Part shown: piece by piece, positions 1 through 7,291 of the stretch
Position numbering within the stretch: the first letter of the stretch is position 1
Layout: the number at the start of each line of letters is the position of its first letter
From: Ferruginibacter sp.
Lineage (GTDB): Bacteria > Bacteroidota > Bacteroidia > Chitinophagales > Chitinophagaceae
Reading direction: 5' to 3'
Assembly (NCBI GenBank): GCA_025357775.1
Contig: JANXOQ010000066.1
Location: 1 to 11,603, forward strand
Length of the DNA stretch: 11,603 nt
The notes under the pieces: model-generated
What the model saw: the letters and a program-made list of their open reading frames with translations, nothing else
Database searches by the model: none
What the model was told of the DNA's origin: nothing
Translations under genes and position numbers: made by a program

Positions 1-83
1 GACGGGCAGCACATTTGATGGTCAGCGAGAACAGTATCTCGTCCATTGCTACCACCACCGCTTGCAAATATGGCTATGTTCAT
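1..83 (-). CDS. purN: Phosphoribosylglycinamide formyltransferase, N-terminal fragment at window edge (probably chimeric end)
   Basis: From the ATG at 83-81 the minus strand reads MNIAIFASGGGSN. This is the start of PurN, which transfers the formyl group from 10-formyl-THF to GAR in purine synthesis; the Gly-rich loop followed by Ser-Asn is the family's N-terminal signature. After Ser-Asn (about position 45) the frame stays open to base 1, but the residues (GRDTVLADHQMCCP) do not look like PurN, where a short helix should follow. The outer 44 bases are also clearly GC-richer than the rest of the window. I infer that true purN sequence ends near position 45 and that what lies outside is an assembly or library chimera, or a real rearrangement breakpoint. 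The family call rests on only 13 residues. Confidence 0.6.
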   Translation of the reverse strand, partial: MNIAIFASGGGSNGRDTVLADHQMCCP

Positions 84-178
84 TTTAATAATATTTTACA
101 TAACATTATTGAAAAATAAAATAGAGAAGTGATTTTCATAGTGTGTAATATCTAATAAATAACTAATCAACCAATCTA

Positions 179-472
179 CTAATCAATTTTATCCTTTCTC
201 CCACTAATTCTCCTCCAAACCTTCTTTAAATAATTTTTAAAAAAAGCAAATTGCCCTAGTGGAATACTCACTAATATTACTGCCATTGGCCAAAGAATTG
301 TTATTAATATTACATAAAGTACAATCCATAAAAAACCTTTGTCAATATTTGTAAGGGTAAGGATTTTTCTACCTACATACCCACATAGGCTACCACCTAA
401 AGCAAATGTGATAATTATTAATACCAGTTGCAGTAATCCAACTTTCCATTTTTGTTGCAGCTTATTTAGCAT
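179..472 (-). CDS. Small two-helix inner-membrane protein, DUF6787-like
   Basis: A 97-residue protein starting MLNKLQQKWKVG. An in-frame TTG lies six codons upstream (490), but the ATG at 472 is preferred because the conserved-looking segment begins there. A short amphipathic N-terminus leads to hydrophobic segment 1 (about residues 13-32, ending in a GGSLCGYVG glycine patch). A second long hydrophobic segment follows (about 46-72, with LWPMAVILVSIPLGQF), then a very basic tail (KKVWRRISGRKDK), so the C-terminus is predicted to be cytoplasmic. The Lys-Trp-Lys-Val-Gly start and the pattern of two glycine-broken helices resemble a small uncharacterised family common in Bacteroidota (DUF6787, from memory). 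It is on the same strand as purN, about 95 bp upstream of it, so co-transcription is possible. The function is unknown. Confidence 0.75.
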   Translation of the reverse strand: MLNKLQQKWKVGLLQLVLIIITFALGGSLCGYVGRKILTLTNIDKGFLWIVLYVILITILWPMAVILVSIPLGQFAFFKNYLKKVWRRISGRKDKID

Positions 473-628
473 TGCGCAAAAATCATTCAAAAAATTGGGA
501 AAACAATTTTGCTAGGTATTATTTTTAAAAATATTGTAAATTTTACTTCAATATTGTGTGGTTATAAAATAAAGTGGCAGGTTAAACATCAGCCACGGCT
601 CAAAGCACTGAAGCATTTAATTTTAATG

Positions 629-659
629 CAAAAAAAGCCCTCCTTTTACAGGAGGGCTT
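629..659 (-). terminator. Intrinsic terminator of the S46 peptidase gene
   Basis: Arms at 635-644 and 650-659 form a perfect 10-bp, GC-rich stem (AAGCCCTCCT / AGGAGGGCTT) with a 5-nt loop. On the minus strand the stem is followed by a run of seven or more U residues (from the A-run at 630-636). It lies 22 bp past the peptidase stop codon and would insulate it from the downstream DUF6787-like and purN genes. It could act weakly in the other direction, but no plus-strand gene ends here. Confidence 0.9.
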
Positions 660-680
660 ATAAAAGATATTTTAAAAAAA

Positions 681-2843
681 TTATTTTACCAATTTTAATT
701 CATCAATCAAATTTTTTGCACCGCCTAGTTTATCTACACACCACAGTACATAGCGCACATCTACACATATTGTTCTGTTAAGGTCTTTGTCAAAAGCTAT
801 TTTGTGGCTTAGGGCTTCGTAGTTACCATCAAAAGCAAGGCCTATTAAGTTTCCATTTGCATCAATTACAGGTGAGCCAGAGTTACCACCAGTAATATCA
901 TTAGTAGTTATAAATGCCACCACCAAGTCGTTTCTTGTTTTATCTATATATTGTCCAAAATCTCTTTTCTTTAATAGTTCTACTTGTTTTGTAGGTAAAT
1001 CAAATTCATAGTCACCTGCCACATATTTTTCTAACAACCCCTTGCTAGTGGTTATATAATCATACTTTACTGCATCTCTAGGAGCATAGCTTTTTACATT
1101 ACCAAAACTTACTCTCATGCTAAAGTTTGCATCAGGGTACATTTTTGCAGCAGCAGCTGGGTCTTTTTCCATAATGCCTTTTAAGTATGCACGACCAAGC
1201 TCATTATTTTTAGTAGCAAAAGTTGTAAAGTTTGGTGCATACTTTAGATTGTAGTTTTTAGCAAAAGATGCTGCATAATCAAATGCAGGGTCTGCTTGTA
1301 ATGCCACAGCATCTGGCGTAGCTATAAATGATGCCCACTTAGCATCATCCAGTATAATCGTTTTTGCAAATAAATCTTTTGCCCATTTTTTATAAGTGGC
1401 TTCGTCTTTTAAATCTCCATAGCTGGCTTTTATTTTTTCGTAAAAGCCTATTGGGTGCTGGTTTTTATCTATATCATTGTAAAACATCATAGCGGCAGCA
1501 GCTACTATTTTTTCATCGCTTACAGTATTTGCTGCTTCCATATAATTTTTTCTACCAGCTTCTGCACCTGCTATTGCTTTCTTTAAATCATCTGCTGTAG
1601 CACCTATTTTTGTAAGGGCAGTTTCTATACCTTGCAATTGTGCAGCATAAGCTGCCAATGGCGAACCGAGTATACCTTCTATTAAATATTGACGTTGCTT
1701 TGAATAAGGAGTCCATGCTGCATAGTTACTAGCATATTCACCCAAAATATTTTTATAATCTTGTTTGTTTGCTGCCCATGTAGAAAAATTATTTTCATAA
1801 GCTTGCTTTTGCTCAAAGGTTTTAAACTTTAAAAGTTGTTTAGTTTCTCCTTCAAAAAATTTCCAATAGTTGGCTACACTTGCATAGTTGCTTGCTAGTT
1901 TTAATTTTACAGCAGGGTCTTTTATCATTTGCTCATGCATATATTTCAAACGCATATCTCTCAATCTTACTAATGATGGATTCTCTACTTCGTTTTTCAA
2001 TTTTACTCCGTAGCTAGTTTCATATCTATTTGTACCACCTGGGTAACCATATATCATTGAATAGTCGCCATCTTTTATACCTTTTATACTTACTGGTAAA
2101 AAATGCTTTGGCTTAAGTGGCACATTGTCTTTGCTAAAAGGAGTTGGCTTTCCTTCTTTACTACCGTATACTCTAAATATTGAAAAATCACCTGTGTGAC
2201 GAGGCCACTCCCAGTTATCAGTATCACCACCAAACTTTCCTACACTCTCTGGCGGTGCACCCACCAAGCGTATATCGCTGTACGTTTGGTATACATACAT
2301 AAGGTATTGGTTACCTTTAAACATGCTATAAATTCTACCTGCAAGTGAGTTGTCTTTATCCAAAACTTTATCAGTAATAGATTTGTAAACATCTTGCATT
2401 TTTTTTGTACGCTCAGCCCAGCTAAGCCCTTTTACAGCTGCTTCTACTTCGTTGGTAACATCTACAATTTTGTTTAAAAACTGTACGGTAAGTTTGCTTT
2501 GTATTTCTTGCCCCATATTGTAGGCATAAAAACCATCACGCAAATAATTATTTTCTACAGAACTTGCCGTAGCTATAGCATCGTAGCCACAATGATGGTT
2601 GGTAAATATTAATCCTTTATCGCTCACAATTTCTCCAGTACAACCACCACCAAATATTAGTATGGCATCTTTTAAAGATGATTTGTTTACAGAGTACAAT
2701 TGCTCTTTGGTAAGTTTAAGTCCACGCTTTACCATATCATTATAAACCTGTTGCCCAAGCAACATGGGTAGCCACATGCCTTCATCAGCCTTTGCTTTAA
2801 AAATACTTGCCACTAATACAAGGGAAATAATAATTTTTTTCAT
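681..2843 (-). CDS. S46 family dipeptidyl-peptidase, DPP7-type specificity
   Basis: A 720-residue secreted serine exopeptidase, full length for family S46 (about 700-720). These enzymes remove dipeptides from peptide N-termini in the periplasm and supply dipeptides for amino-acid use. Residues 1-19 are a signal peptide, with probable cleavage after AKA. The chymotrypsin-fold triad is visible: His84 in NHHCG, Asp219 in WPRHTGDF and Ser655 in GGNSGSP. Asn210 in DNWEW matches the residue that anchors the substrate amino terminus in characterised members. The helical domain typical of S46 separates Asp from Ser. Cys68 and Cys85 are placed like the trypsin disulfide next to the catalytic His. Eighteen residues past Ser655 is Gly673 (FDGNYEA); DPP7-type enzymes have Gly here and prefer hydrophobic P1 residues, whereas DPP11 has Arg and takes Asp/Glu. 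It has its own terminator and a candidate promoter, so it is probably monocistronic. Confidence 0.95.
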   Translation of the reverse strand: MKKIIISLVLVASIFKAKADEGMWLPMLLGQQVYNDMVKRGLKLTKEQLYSVNKSSLKDAILIFGGGCTGEIVSDKGLIFTNHHCGYDAIATASSVENNYLRDGFYAYNMGQEIQSKLTVQFLNKIVDVTNEVEAAVKGLSWAERTKKMQDVYKSITDKVLDKDNSLAGRIYSMFKGNQYLMYVYQTYSDIRLVGAPPESVGKFGGDTDNWEWPRHTGDFSIFRVYGSKEGKPTPFSKDNVPLKPKHFLPVSIKGIKDGDYSMIYGYPGGTNRYETSYGVKLKNEVENPSLVRLRDMRLKYMHEQMIKDPAVKLKLASNYASVANYWKFFEGETKQLLKFKTFEQKQAYENNFSTWAANKQDYKNILGEYASNYAAWTPYSKQRQYLIEGILGSPLAAYAAQLQGIETALTKIGATADDLKKAIAGAEAGRKNYMEAANTVSDEKIVAAAAMMFYNDIDKNQHPIGFYEKIKASYGDLKDEATYKKWAKDLFAKTIILDDAKWASFIATPDAVALQADPAFDYAASFAKNYNLKYAPNFTTFATKNNELGRAYLKGIMEKDPAAAAKMYPDANFSMRVSFGNVKSYAPRDAVKYDYITTSKGLLEKYVAGDYEFDLPTKQVELLKKRDFGQYIDKTRNDLVVAFITTNDITGGNSGSPVIDANGNLIGLAFDGNYEALSHKIAFDKDLNRTICVDVRYVLWCVDKLGGAKNLIDELKLVK

Positions 2844-2869
2844 AAGTAAATTTTAATTTTTTTGTATGA

Positions 2870-2900
2870 CGAATGTACAATTAAAGAGTGGTTTAAACAA
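2870..2900 (-). promoter_or_regulatory. Candidate Bacteroidota-type promoter of the S46 peptidase
   Basis: On the minus strand a TTG (2900-2898) is followed after exactly 20 nt by TACATTCG (2877-2870). This matches the primary-sigma pattern of Bacteroidota, a -33 TTG and a -7 TAnnTTTG about 20 nt apart, with one mismatch in the -7 box. It would give a leader of roughly 20 nt before the ATG at 2843. The motif is short and the DNA is AT-rich, so a chance match is possible. Confidence 0.4.
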
Positions 2901-2968
2901 CACTGGCAATGATTTGCAAAGACAGCGTAAGCCTGTGAGAAGTGTAGCACAAAAATTTTTAAAAAATT

Positions 2969-2995
2969 TGTAACTTTATAGAATCTACCATCGTT
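2969..2995 (+). promoter_or_regulatory. Candidate ECF-type (autoregulatory) promoter of the sigma gene
   Basis: TGTAAC (2969-2974), a 17-nt spacer and CGTT (2992-2995) stand 58 bp upstream of the sigma factor ATG. An AAC-containing -35 and a CGT-type -10 at 16-17 nt spacing is the general form of ECF-dependent promoters; Bacillus sigmaX, for example, uses TGTAAC with a CG-containing -10 box. ECF factors often drive their own operon. A second TGTAAC at 3018-3023 lacks a CGT box at the right distance. The binding specificity of this particular sigma factor is not known. Confidence 0.4.
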
Positions 2996-3053
2996 ATATT
3001 ATAAATAACCTAAAAAATGTAACTTTTTTAATTAAGATTTTTTCAAAAACTGT

Positions 3054-3539
3054 ATGACAGAAAAAGAATATAACGAATGTGTAAATATGTATGCAGATAA
3101 TGTGTATCGTTTTATTCTAAAAAATCTTAAAAATGAAGAAGACGCTAAAGATGTGGTACAAAGTTCTTTCGAAAAAATGTGGCTAAATAGAGAAACAGTA
3201 GATAACGTAAAATGTAAAAGTTTTCTATTTACAGTTTCGTACAATACAATGATAGACCATATTAGAAAAAATAAAAGAATAATATTAAAAGAAGATTTTA
3301 GTGAAACAGCTTTGGGCAGTAACACACAAAAGCAAAATACAAATCGAATATTACAAGAGGCACTTAGTAAGTTATGTAAAAGAGATAGAAGTTTGATAAT
3401 GCTGAAAGATTATGAAGGATACAACTACGTGGAAATAGGTGAAATAACTGGGTTGAATGAAAGTCAAGTAAAAGTTTATTTGCATAGAGCAAGATTACAA
3501 ATTAGAGAGTATTTGGTAAAAGTAGAAAATGTGATATAG
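3054..3539 (+). CDS. ECF-subfamily RNA polymerase sigma-70 factor
   Basis: A 161-residue group 4 sigma factor that directs RNA polymerase to a small set of promoters. Region 2 spans about residues 11-76: YADNVYRFI, then the acidic core NEEDAKDVVQSSFEKMW and the -10 reading segment with the FLFTVSYNTMIDHIRK helix. Region 4 (about 100-154) has LSKLCKRDRSLIMLKDYEGYNYVEIGEITGL and the helix-turn-helix recognition helix NESQVKVYLHRAR, which reads the -35. There is no region 1 or 3, as expected for the ECF group. The start at 3054 fits because residue 1 lies just before the first helix of region 2 and the upstream DNA is non-coding. The anti-sigma-like gene begins 42 bp downstream, which suggests that this sigma is held inactive at the membrane and released by an envelope signal. 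An ECF-like promoter lies just upstream. Confidence 0.93.
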   Translation: MTEKEYNECVNMYADNVYRFILKNLKNEEDAKDVVQSSFEKMWLNRETVDNVKCKSFLFTVSYNTMIDHIRKNKRIILKEDFSETALGSNTQKQNTNRILQEALSKLCKRDRSLIMLKDYEGYNYVEIGEITGLNESQVKVYLHRARLQIREYLVKVENVI

Positions 3540-3581
3540 ATATTAGACACAAGATTTTTGGATTTTAGATAAAAAAGTAAA

Positions 3582-4736
3582 ATGAACATCAACCGTAATA
3601 ATTATGAAAACTTTTTTCTGCTATACGCAGATGGAGAGTTGCGGGCAGATGAAGGTGCTGCTGTGGAGGAATTTGTAGAAGCGAATAAGGATTTGAAGAT
3701 TGAATTAGAAATGATACTAGCTGCTGTACTACCTGTGGAAGAATTTTTATTTATCGATAAAAATTTTTTGTACAAAGCGCCGACATTTGATACTGTATTG
3801 CAATCAAAATTATTATTGCAAATTGATAATGAGCTTGCCCCAATTGAATTGGAATTGGTAAATAAAACTGTAGCAAGTAATAGTGCTGCAAAAAAAGAGT
3901 TGGAATTATTGCAACGCACAAAATTAGACATACAAGAAAAAATAGTATTTGCAGAAAAGCATTTGTTGTATAAAAAAGAAAGAGATAATGTAATTGCTTT
4001 TGGATGGCTAAGATGGGCTTCAGCAGCTATGCTTATTGGGTTTGGATTATTTATAGGAATAAAAATAGTGAGTAATAAACAAACTGGAAACAGCACTAAT
4101 GTAGTGGTATCCGTAAATAAACCAGTAGAAAATAAAAACGCAATGATTGCAAATGATAGCTTAAAAAATATTATTGAAAATGTAGTAACAACAAATGTTA
4201 CAACAACCAACACAAGTAACAATAATAGTAGCAATGCAAATAGAATAATAGAAGAATTAAATACAACTAACAATACTGTAGCTAGTCAAAAAAATATTGT
4301 ATCAAAAAAAGATAGTCGTTTAAAAACCAATGCAGCTAGCAAAACAACATATGACCCCAAAAATGAAAAGCAAACTCTATTAGTAATTAATCAAAACAAA
4401 TATTTACCAGATGGTACACAACTGCCTCTAGAAAAAACAATACCAATAAAAAATGAACCAATATTAATAGCTGCAACCAACCAACTAATAGATACAAAGC
4501 AGCCTATTATAAAAGATGAAAATATAGTGCCATTGGAAACTAACTACACACAAGCAATGGCTGTTGCTACAGCTGAAAAAAATGAAAATAAAATACTTTA
4601 TATGGACGAAGATGCAGTAAAGCATACAAAAGTTGGAGGTTTTTTTAGAAAAGTAAAACGCTTTGTAGAACGCACCGCTAATATTAAAACAGGAAACACT
4701 TTACAAATAGCAGGCTTTGAAATAGCTGCACTATAA
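3582..4736 (+). CDS. Single-pass anti-sigma-factor-like membrane protein with duplicated N-terminal domain
   Basis: A 384-residue protein. Residues 8-65 (LLYADGEL..VEEFV..NFLYK) look like the sigma-binding helical domain common in Bacteroidota anti-sigma proteins, without the zinc-binding HxxxCxxC. Residues 77-131 repeat this pattern (LLLQIDNEL..HLLYK), an internal duplication of about 65 residues. One transmembrane helix spans about 143-161 (WASAAMLIGFGLFIGI). The remaining 220 residues are predicted to be periplasmic. They are low-complexity and rich in Asn, Thr and Lys (about 170-330), then end in a basic patch at about 352-384 (FFRKVKRFVERT..LQIAGFEI). The gene sits between the sigma gene and the beta-barrel gene with short gaps, so an operon is likely. 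By analogy the N-terminal part would hold the sigma factor and the C-terminal part would sense a periplasmic or outer-membrane state. The anti-sigma role is inferred from gene order and topology, not from a catalytic motif. Confidence 0.8.
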   Translation: MNINRNNYENFFLLYADGELRADEGAAVEEFVEANKDLKIELEMILAAVLPVEEFLFIDKNFLYKAPTFDTVLQSKLLLQIDNELAPIELELVNKTVASNSAAKKELELLQRTKLDIQEKIVFAEKHLLYKKERDNVIAFGWLRWASAAMLIGFGLFIGIKIVSNKQTGNSTNVVVSVNKPVENKNAMIANDSLKNIIENVVTTNVTTTNTSNNNSSNANRIIEELNTTNNTVASQKNIVSKKDSRLKTNAASKTTYDPKNEKQTLLVINQNKYLPDGTQLPLEKTIPIKNEPILIAATNQLIDTKQPIIKDENIVPLETNYTQAMAVATAEKNENKILYMDEDAVKHTKVGGFFRKVKRFVERTANIKTGNTLQIAGFEIAAL

Positions 4737-4768
4737 CCAACATTTACAAATTTTAAAAAACAACAATT

Positions 4769-5656
4769 ATGAAAAGAATATACTTTTTAGCAGCACTCTG
4801 TGCCCTTGCTACAGCTAGTTTTGCGCAGCAATCAAGCTCAAAAGATAGTAGCACTGCAAAAGCTTCTAAAAGAGATACAATTAGAATAGGCAGCATACTA
4901 ATTATAAAAAAACGTAAAGGCACAGAAACAGACTCCGTAGAAGTATACAACGACTACAGAAATGCAAAAAGAAACAAAAAAGTAAGTACAAATTACCTCA
5001 TACTTGATGTAGGTTTTGCTAACTGGAGCGACCAAACAAACTACGCTAATGCAGTAGGTATGGTGGTAAACAGACCAGGTACAGCGGCATTTTCCGCAGA
5101 AGATATGACATTGAGAGCGGGCAATAGTGCCAATATAAATTTATGGTTATTTATGCAAAAAATAGCTTTACATAAAAGCAATATAAATTTAAAATATGGT
5201 TTAGGGTTAGAATATAATAATTACAGTTTTCGCTCAGCAGTAAGCTTTAAAGAATATGGAAACATTAACCCTTCGTCTGGTATTTTAAATAATTCGCCAT
5301 TTATATTTAGAGATTCTATTTCTTTTAGTAAAAACAAATTGAACCTTAAATATATTACCGTACCACTTATGTTAAACTTCGCTACTAATAAAGAAAAGGG
5401 GTTACCAAAACTAAGTGCAAGTATTGGTGTAAGTGTAGGCTACTTAATAAGAGAAAGAAATAAACAAAATAGCAATGAAAGAGGAAAGCAAGATAACCAA
5501 GGAGACTATAATTTACAACGTTTTAAATTTAGCTATATTGGAGAAATAGGTGTAGGTTCTATAAAATTGTATGGTTCATATTCACCAACATCTCTTTTTG
5601 AAAAAGGTCTTATTATTCGCCCATATGCATTTGGAATAAGATTTAGCAATTGGTAA
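4769..5656 (+). CDS. Outer-membrane beta-barrel protein of the sigma/anti-sigma cluster
   Basis: A 295-residue protein with a clear signal peptide (MKRIYFLAALCALATASFA, cleavage before QQ). A Ser/Lys-rich linker follows, then a short conserved-looking strand RDTIRIGSILIIKKRKG and, from about residue 75, alternating hydrophobic/polar beta strands (YLILDVGFANW, INLKYGLGLEY, YITVPLMLNF, LSASIGVSVGYLIRER, FSYIGEIGVGSIKLYGSYS). The chain ends in AFGIRFSNW; a terminal aromatic on an amphipathic strand is the usual outer-membrane insertion signal. I count about 8-10 strands, so it is more likely a small closed barrel than a transporter. No TonB box or plug is seen. It lies 32 bp after the anti-sigma-like gene and ends at a hairpin terminator. 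It may be the surface partner of the regulatory pair or simply its target; the exact function is unknown. Confidence 0.85.
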   Translation: MKRIYFLAALCALATASFAQQSSSKDSSTAKASKRDTIRIGSILIIKKRKGTETDSVEVYNDYRNAKRNKKVSTNYLILDVGFANWSDQTNYANAVGMVVNRPGTAAFSAEDMTLRAGNSANINLWLFMQKIALHKSNINLKYGLGLEYNNYSFRSAVSFKEYGNINPSSGILNNSPFIFRDSISFSKNKLNLKYITVPLMLNFATNKEKGLPKLSASIGVSVGYLIRERNKQNSNERGKQDNQGDYNLQRFKFSYIGEIGVGSIKLYGSYSPTSLFEKGLIIRPYAFGIRFSNW

Positions 5657-5677
5657 AACAGTTTTTAAATTGATAAT

Positions 5678-5708
5678 AAGCCCTGCTTTTTTTAGGAAAG
5701 CGGGGCTT
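5678..5708. terminator. Hairpin terminator shared by convergent genes
   Basis: Arms 5678-5689 and 5697-5708 (AAGCCCTGCTTT / AAAGCGGGGCTT) pair over 12 bp with one G-U wobble. The loop is 7 nt and T-rich. It lies 21 bp past the beta-barrel stop codon and 32 bp from the convergent M16 stop. The U-tracts on both sides are weak (CTTTAAAAG on the plus side), so efficiency is uncertain, but its position between convergent genes and its GC content support a terminator. Confidence 0.7.
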
Positions 5709-5740
5709 CTTTAAAAGTAACATAGTACGGAGTAAATATT

Positions 5741-7021
5741 TTAATAAACCACCAACTCATAAAACTTTTCTGGCTGTAAATATTTTTGTGCCAATGCTTG
5801 AAGTTCCTCTGCACTCGTTTTTTTTATAGCTTCCACAGAATCATAAAAATATTGTTCATCCAAATTATTTAAGATAATATTTTTCCATTTTGCAATTATT
5901 TGAAAAGGACCATCTAAGTCGCCCAAAATACCACCAATCATATAATTGCGTACGAGCGAAAGTTCTTCTTCATCTATCAATTCTTCTCTAATAATTTTCA
6001 TTTCTTTATAAATCTCCTCTATCGTTGCATCGCATACATCTTTGCCAGCTTCTGTACTTATGAGCCATGCACTTTCTTGCAAATGATTTTGTAAATAACT
6101 GTATATGCCATAAGTATAACCTTTCTCCTCTCTAATATTACTCATTAATCTACTACCAAAAAAACCACCATACACAGTATTCAACACAATTACTTTTTTA
6201 AAATCTTCGTGAAACCTATTTGGAAATGGTTGTGCAATTCGAATAGCACCCTGCACGGCATTTTCATCATTTTGTATGCGATATTTTTTTTCTATAGCAT
6301 GTGTAGTTTTTATTGGGGTAGTTATAAAAGTAGGCTTTGATAACTGTAGTTTTCCAAAATTATCATTTAGCAATGTTTGAATATTAGATGGTAATTTACC
6401 TGCAATAAAAATAGCACAAGTACCTTGCAAATAATGTTGTTTATAAAACTCTTTTACGGCATCAATATTTATTGCATCTAAATCATTTGCATTGCTATAT
6501 CTCCCATAAGGATGCTCCTCGCCATAAATTATACTGTCTATTTTTCTGCCAGCTACAAATTCTGCTTTTTGTAAATTTACCGTAAGGCGTTGTTTGCAAT
6601 TTTGTTTATAAATAGCTAACTCTTCTTCTGGAAAAATAGCATTGGTGAGCATATCATTTACCAACGGTAAAATTTTGTCTGTATGCTTGCTTAGCGTATG
6701 CAAGTTTAAAGTAGCGGTTTCATTATAGCAAGCACGAGAGCAACTTGCACCGTAATAATCAAAAGTTTCATTTAACTGAAATGCAGTACGGGTAGTTGTT
6801 CCATTCTTCAATAAAAAATTAGTAGTAGCTGCTATGCCTTTATTTTTTTCAAAAAAATTGCCTGCATAAAAAACCATTTCTACTTGCAATACATCTTGTG
6901 CGCCAGCATCTATGGCATACACAGGTATGCCATTGTCTAGTTCAAAATATTCATAAGATTTTAGTTTTAAATTAAATTCTGTAGCGTCTACTATGGGTGG
7001 TGCTTGGATTCTGTTAAGCAT
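5741..7021 (-). CDS. M16 family peptidase subunit, catalytically inactive R/Y type
   Basis: A 426-residue protein with two M16 (LuxS/MPP-like) domains: residues about 20-190, then a C-terminal domain from about 190 (YKQHYLQGTCAIFIAG) to the end. Where active members have HxxEH, this chain has AATTNFLLKNG (65-74), so the zinc ligands are missing. The C-terminal domain keeps the substrate-binding R/Y motif GGFFGSRLMSNIREEKGYTYG (Arg291, Tyr302/Tyr304). In heterodimeric bacterial M16 proteases one subunit supplies HxxEH and the other the R/Y pair. The neighbouring gene at 7292-8530 supplies the HxxEH, so this should be the second half of one enzyme. No signal peptide is evident, which suggests cytoplasmic action on peptides. 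It ends at the shared hairpin. The normally tight spacing to its partner is interrupted by about 270 bp. Confidence 0.9.
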   Translation of the reverse strand: MLNRIQAPPIVDATEFNLKLKSYEYFELDNGIPVYAIDAGAQDVLQVEMVFYAGNFFEKNKGIAATTNFLLKNGTTTRTAFQLNETFDYYGASCSRACYNETATLNLHTLSKHTDKILPLVNDMLTNAIFPEEELAIYKQNCKQRLTVNLQKAEFVAGRKIDSIIYGEEHPYGRYSNANDLDAINIDAVKEFYKQHYLQGTCAIFIAGKLPSNIQTLLNDNFGKLQLSKPTFITTPIKTTHAIEKKYRIQNDENAVQGAIRIAQPFPNRFHEDFKKVIVLNTVYGGFFGSRLMSNIREEKGYTYGIYSYLQNHLQESAWLISTEAGKDVCDATIEEIYKEMKIIREELIDEEELSLVRNYMIGGILGDLDGPFQIIAKWKNIILNNLDEQYFYDSVEAIKKTSAEELQALAQKYLQPEKFYELVVY

Positions 7022-7094
7022 GTAAATTTTTTATATTTTTATTTTTTATTAAAGGCAAGAGCAAGTTTTAAAAAGAAAATGGAAAGTTGATTAT

Positions 7095-7279
7095 TTATAA
7101 TCTAGAAATAATTTCGTGCATTTCTTTTTCAGTGTAAACTTCTCTTTTTGCAACTGCTTGTAAATTATTTTCTGTTTTAAAATGAAAGATTTTTTTCTTA
7201 AGCATTTTTAAAAATTACAGAGTTTCTACTCTAGCATCTGATTTATAATCTCTATTAATTTATCTTTTGTAAGTATCAT
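7095..7279 (-). pseudogene. Decayed antitoxin-like small gene between the M16 subunits
   Basis: Two minus-strand fragments lie head to tail. The first, 7279-7226, reads MILTKDKLIEIINQMLE and then hits TAG. The second, 7205-7095, is in another frame and runs for 36 residues from MLKKKIFHF, ending in NLQAVAKREVYTEKEMHEI and three to four further residues. Together they span about 61 codons. They resemble the start and end of a short antitoxin family of Bacteroidota chromosomal toxin-antitoxin pairs, which begins MILTKEKL-like and ends in a G-x-VYTEEE-x-like helix. That comparison is from memory. The middle part is unrecognisable, with a nonsense codon and a frameshift. The 73 bp up to the next M16 start contain no readable toxin. 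Alternatively these are two chance small reading frames in AT-rich DNA. Confidence 0.4.
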
Positions 7280-7291
7280 AATGTTGTGCTT

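Noticed and set aside
26..41. CGAGA-acagta-TCTCG short palindrome near the left edge
   Set aside because: It is only 5 bp per arm and lies inside the suspected chimeric end, so it is not interpretable.
509..781. Plus-strand frame of 90 residues running through the terminator and the end of the S46 gene
   Set aside because: It crosses a strong terminator hairpin and overlaps the peptidase C-terminus antisense; the translation shows no recognisable features.
3018..3023. Second TGTAAC 30 bp before the sigma start
   Set aside because: No CGT-type -10 box is found 16-17 nt downstream, so it is probably a chance repeat.
3602..4273. Long minus-strand frame opposite the anti-sigma gene (223 residues)
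   Set aside because: It is antisense to a well-supported gene, and its composition (Ser/Leu/Phe/Val runs) mirrors the Asn/Thr/Lys-rich low-complexity coding strand.
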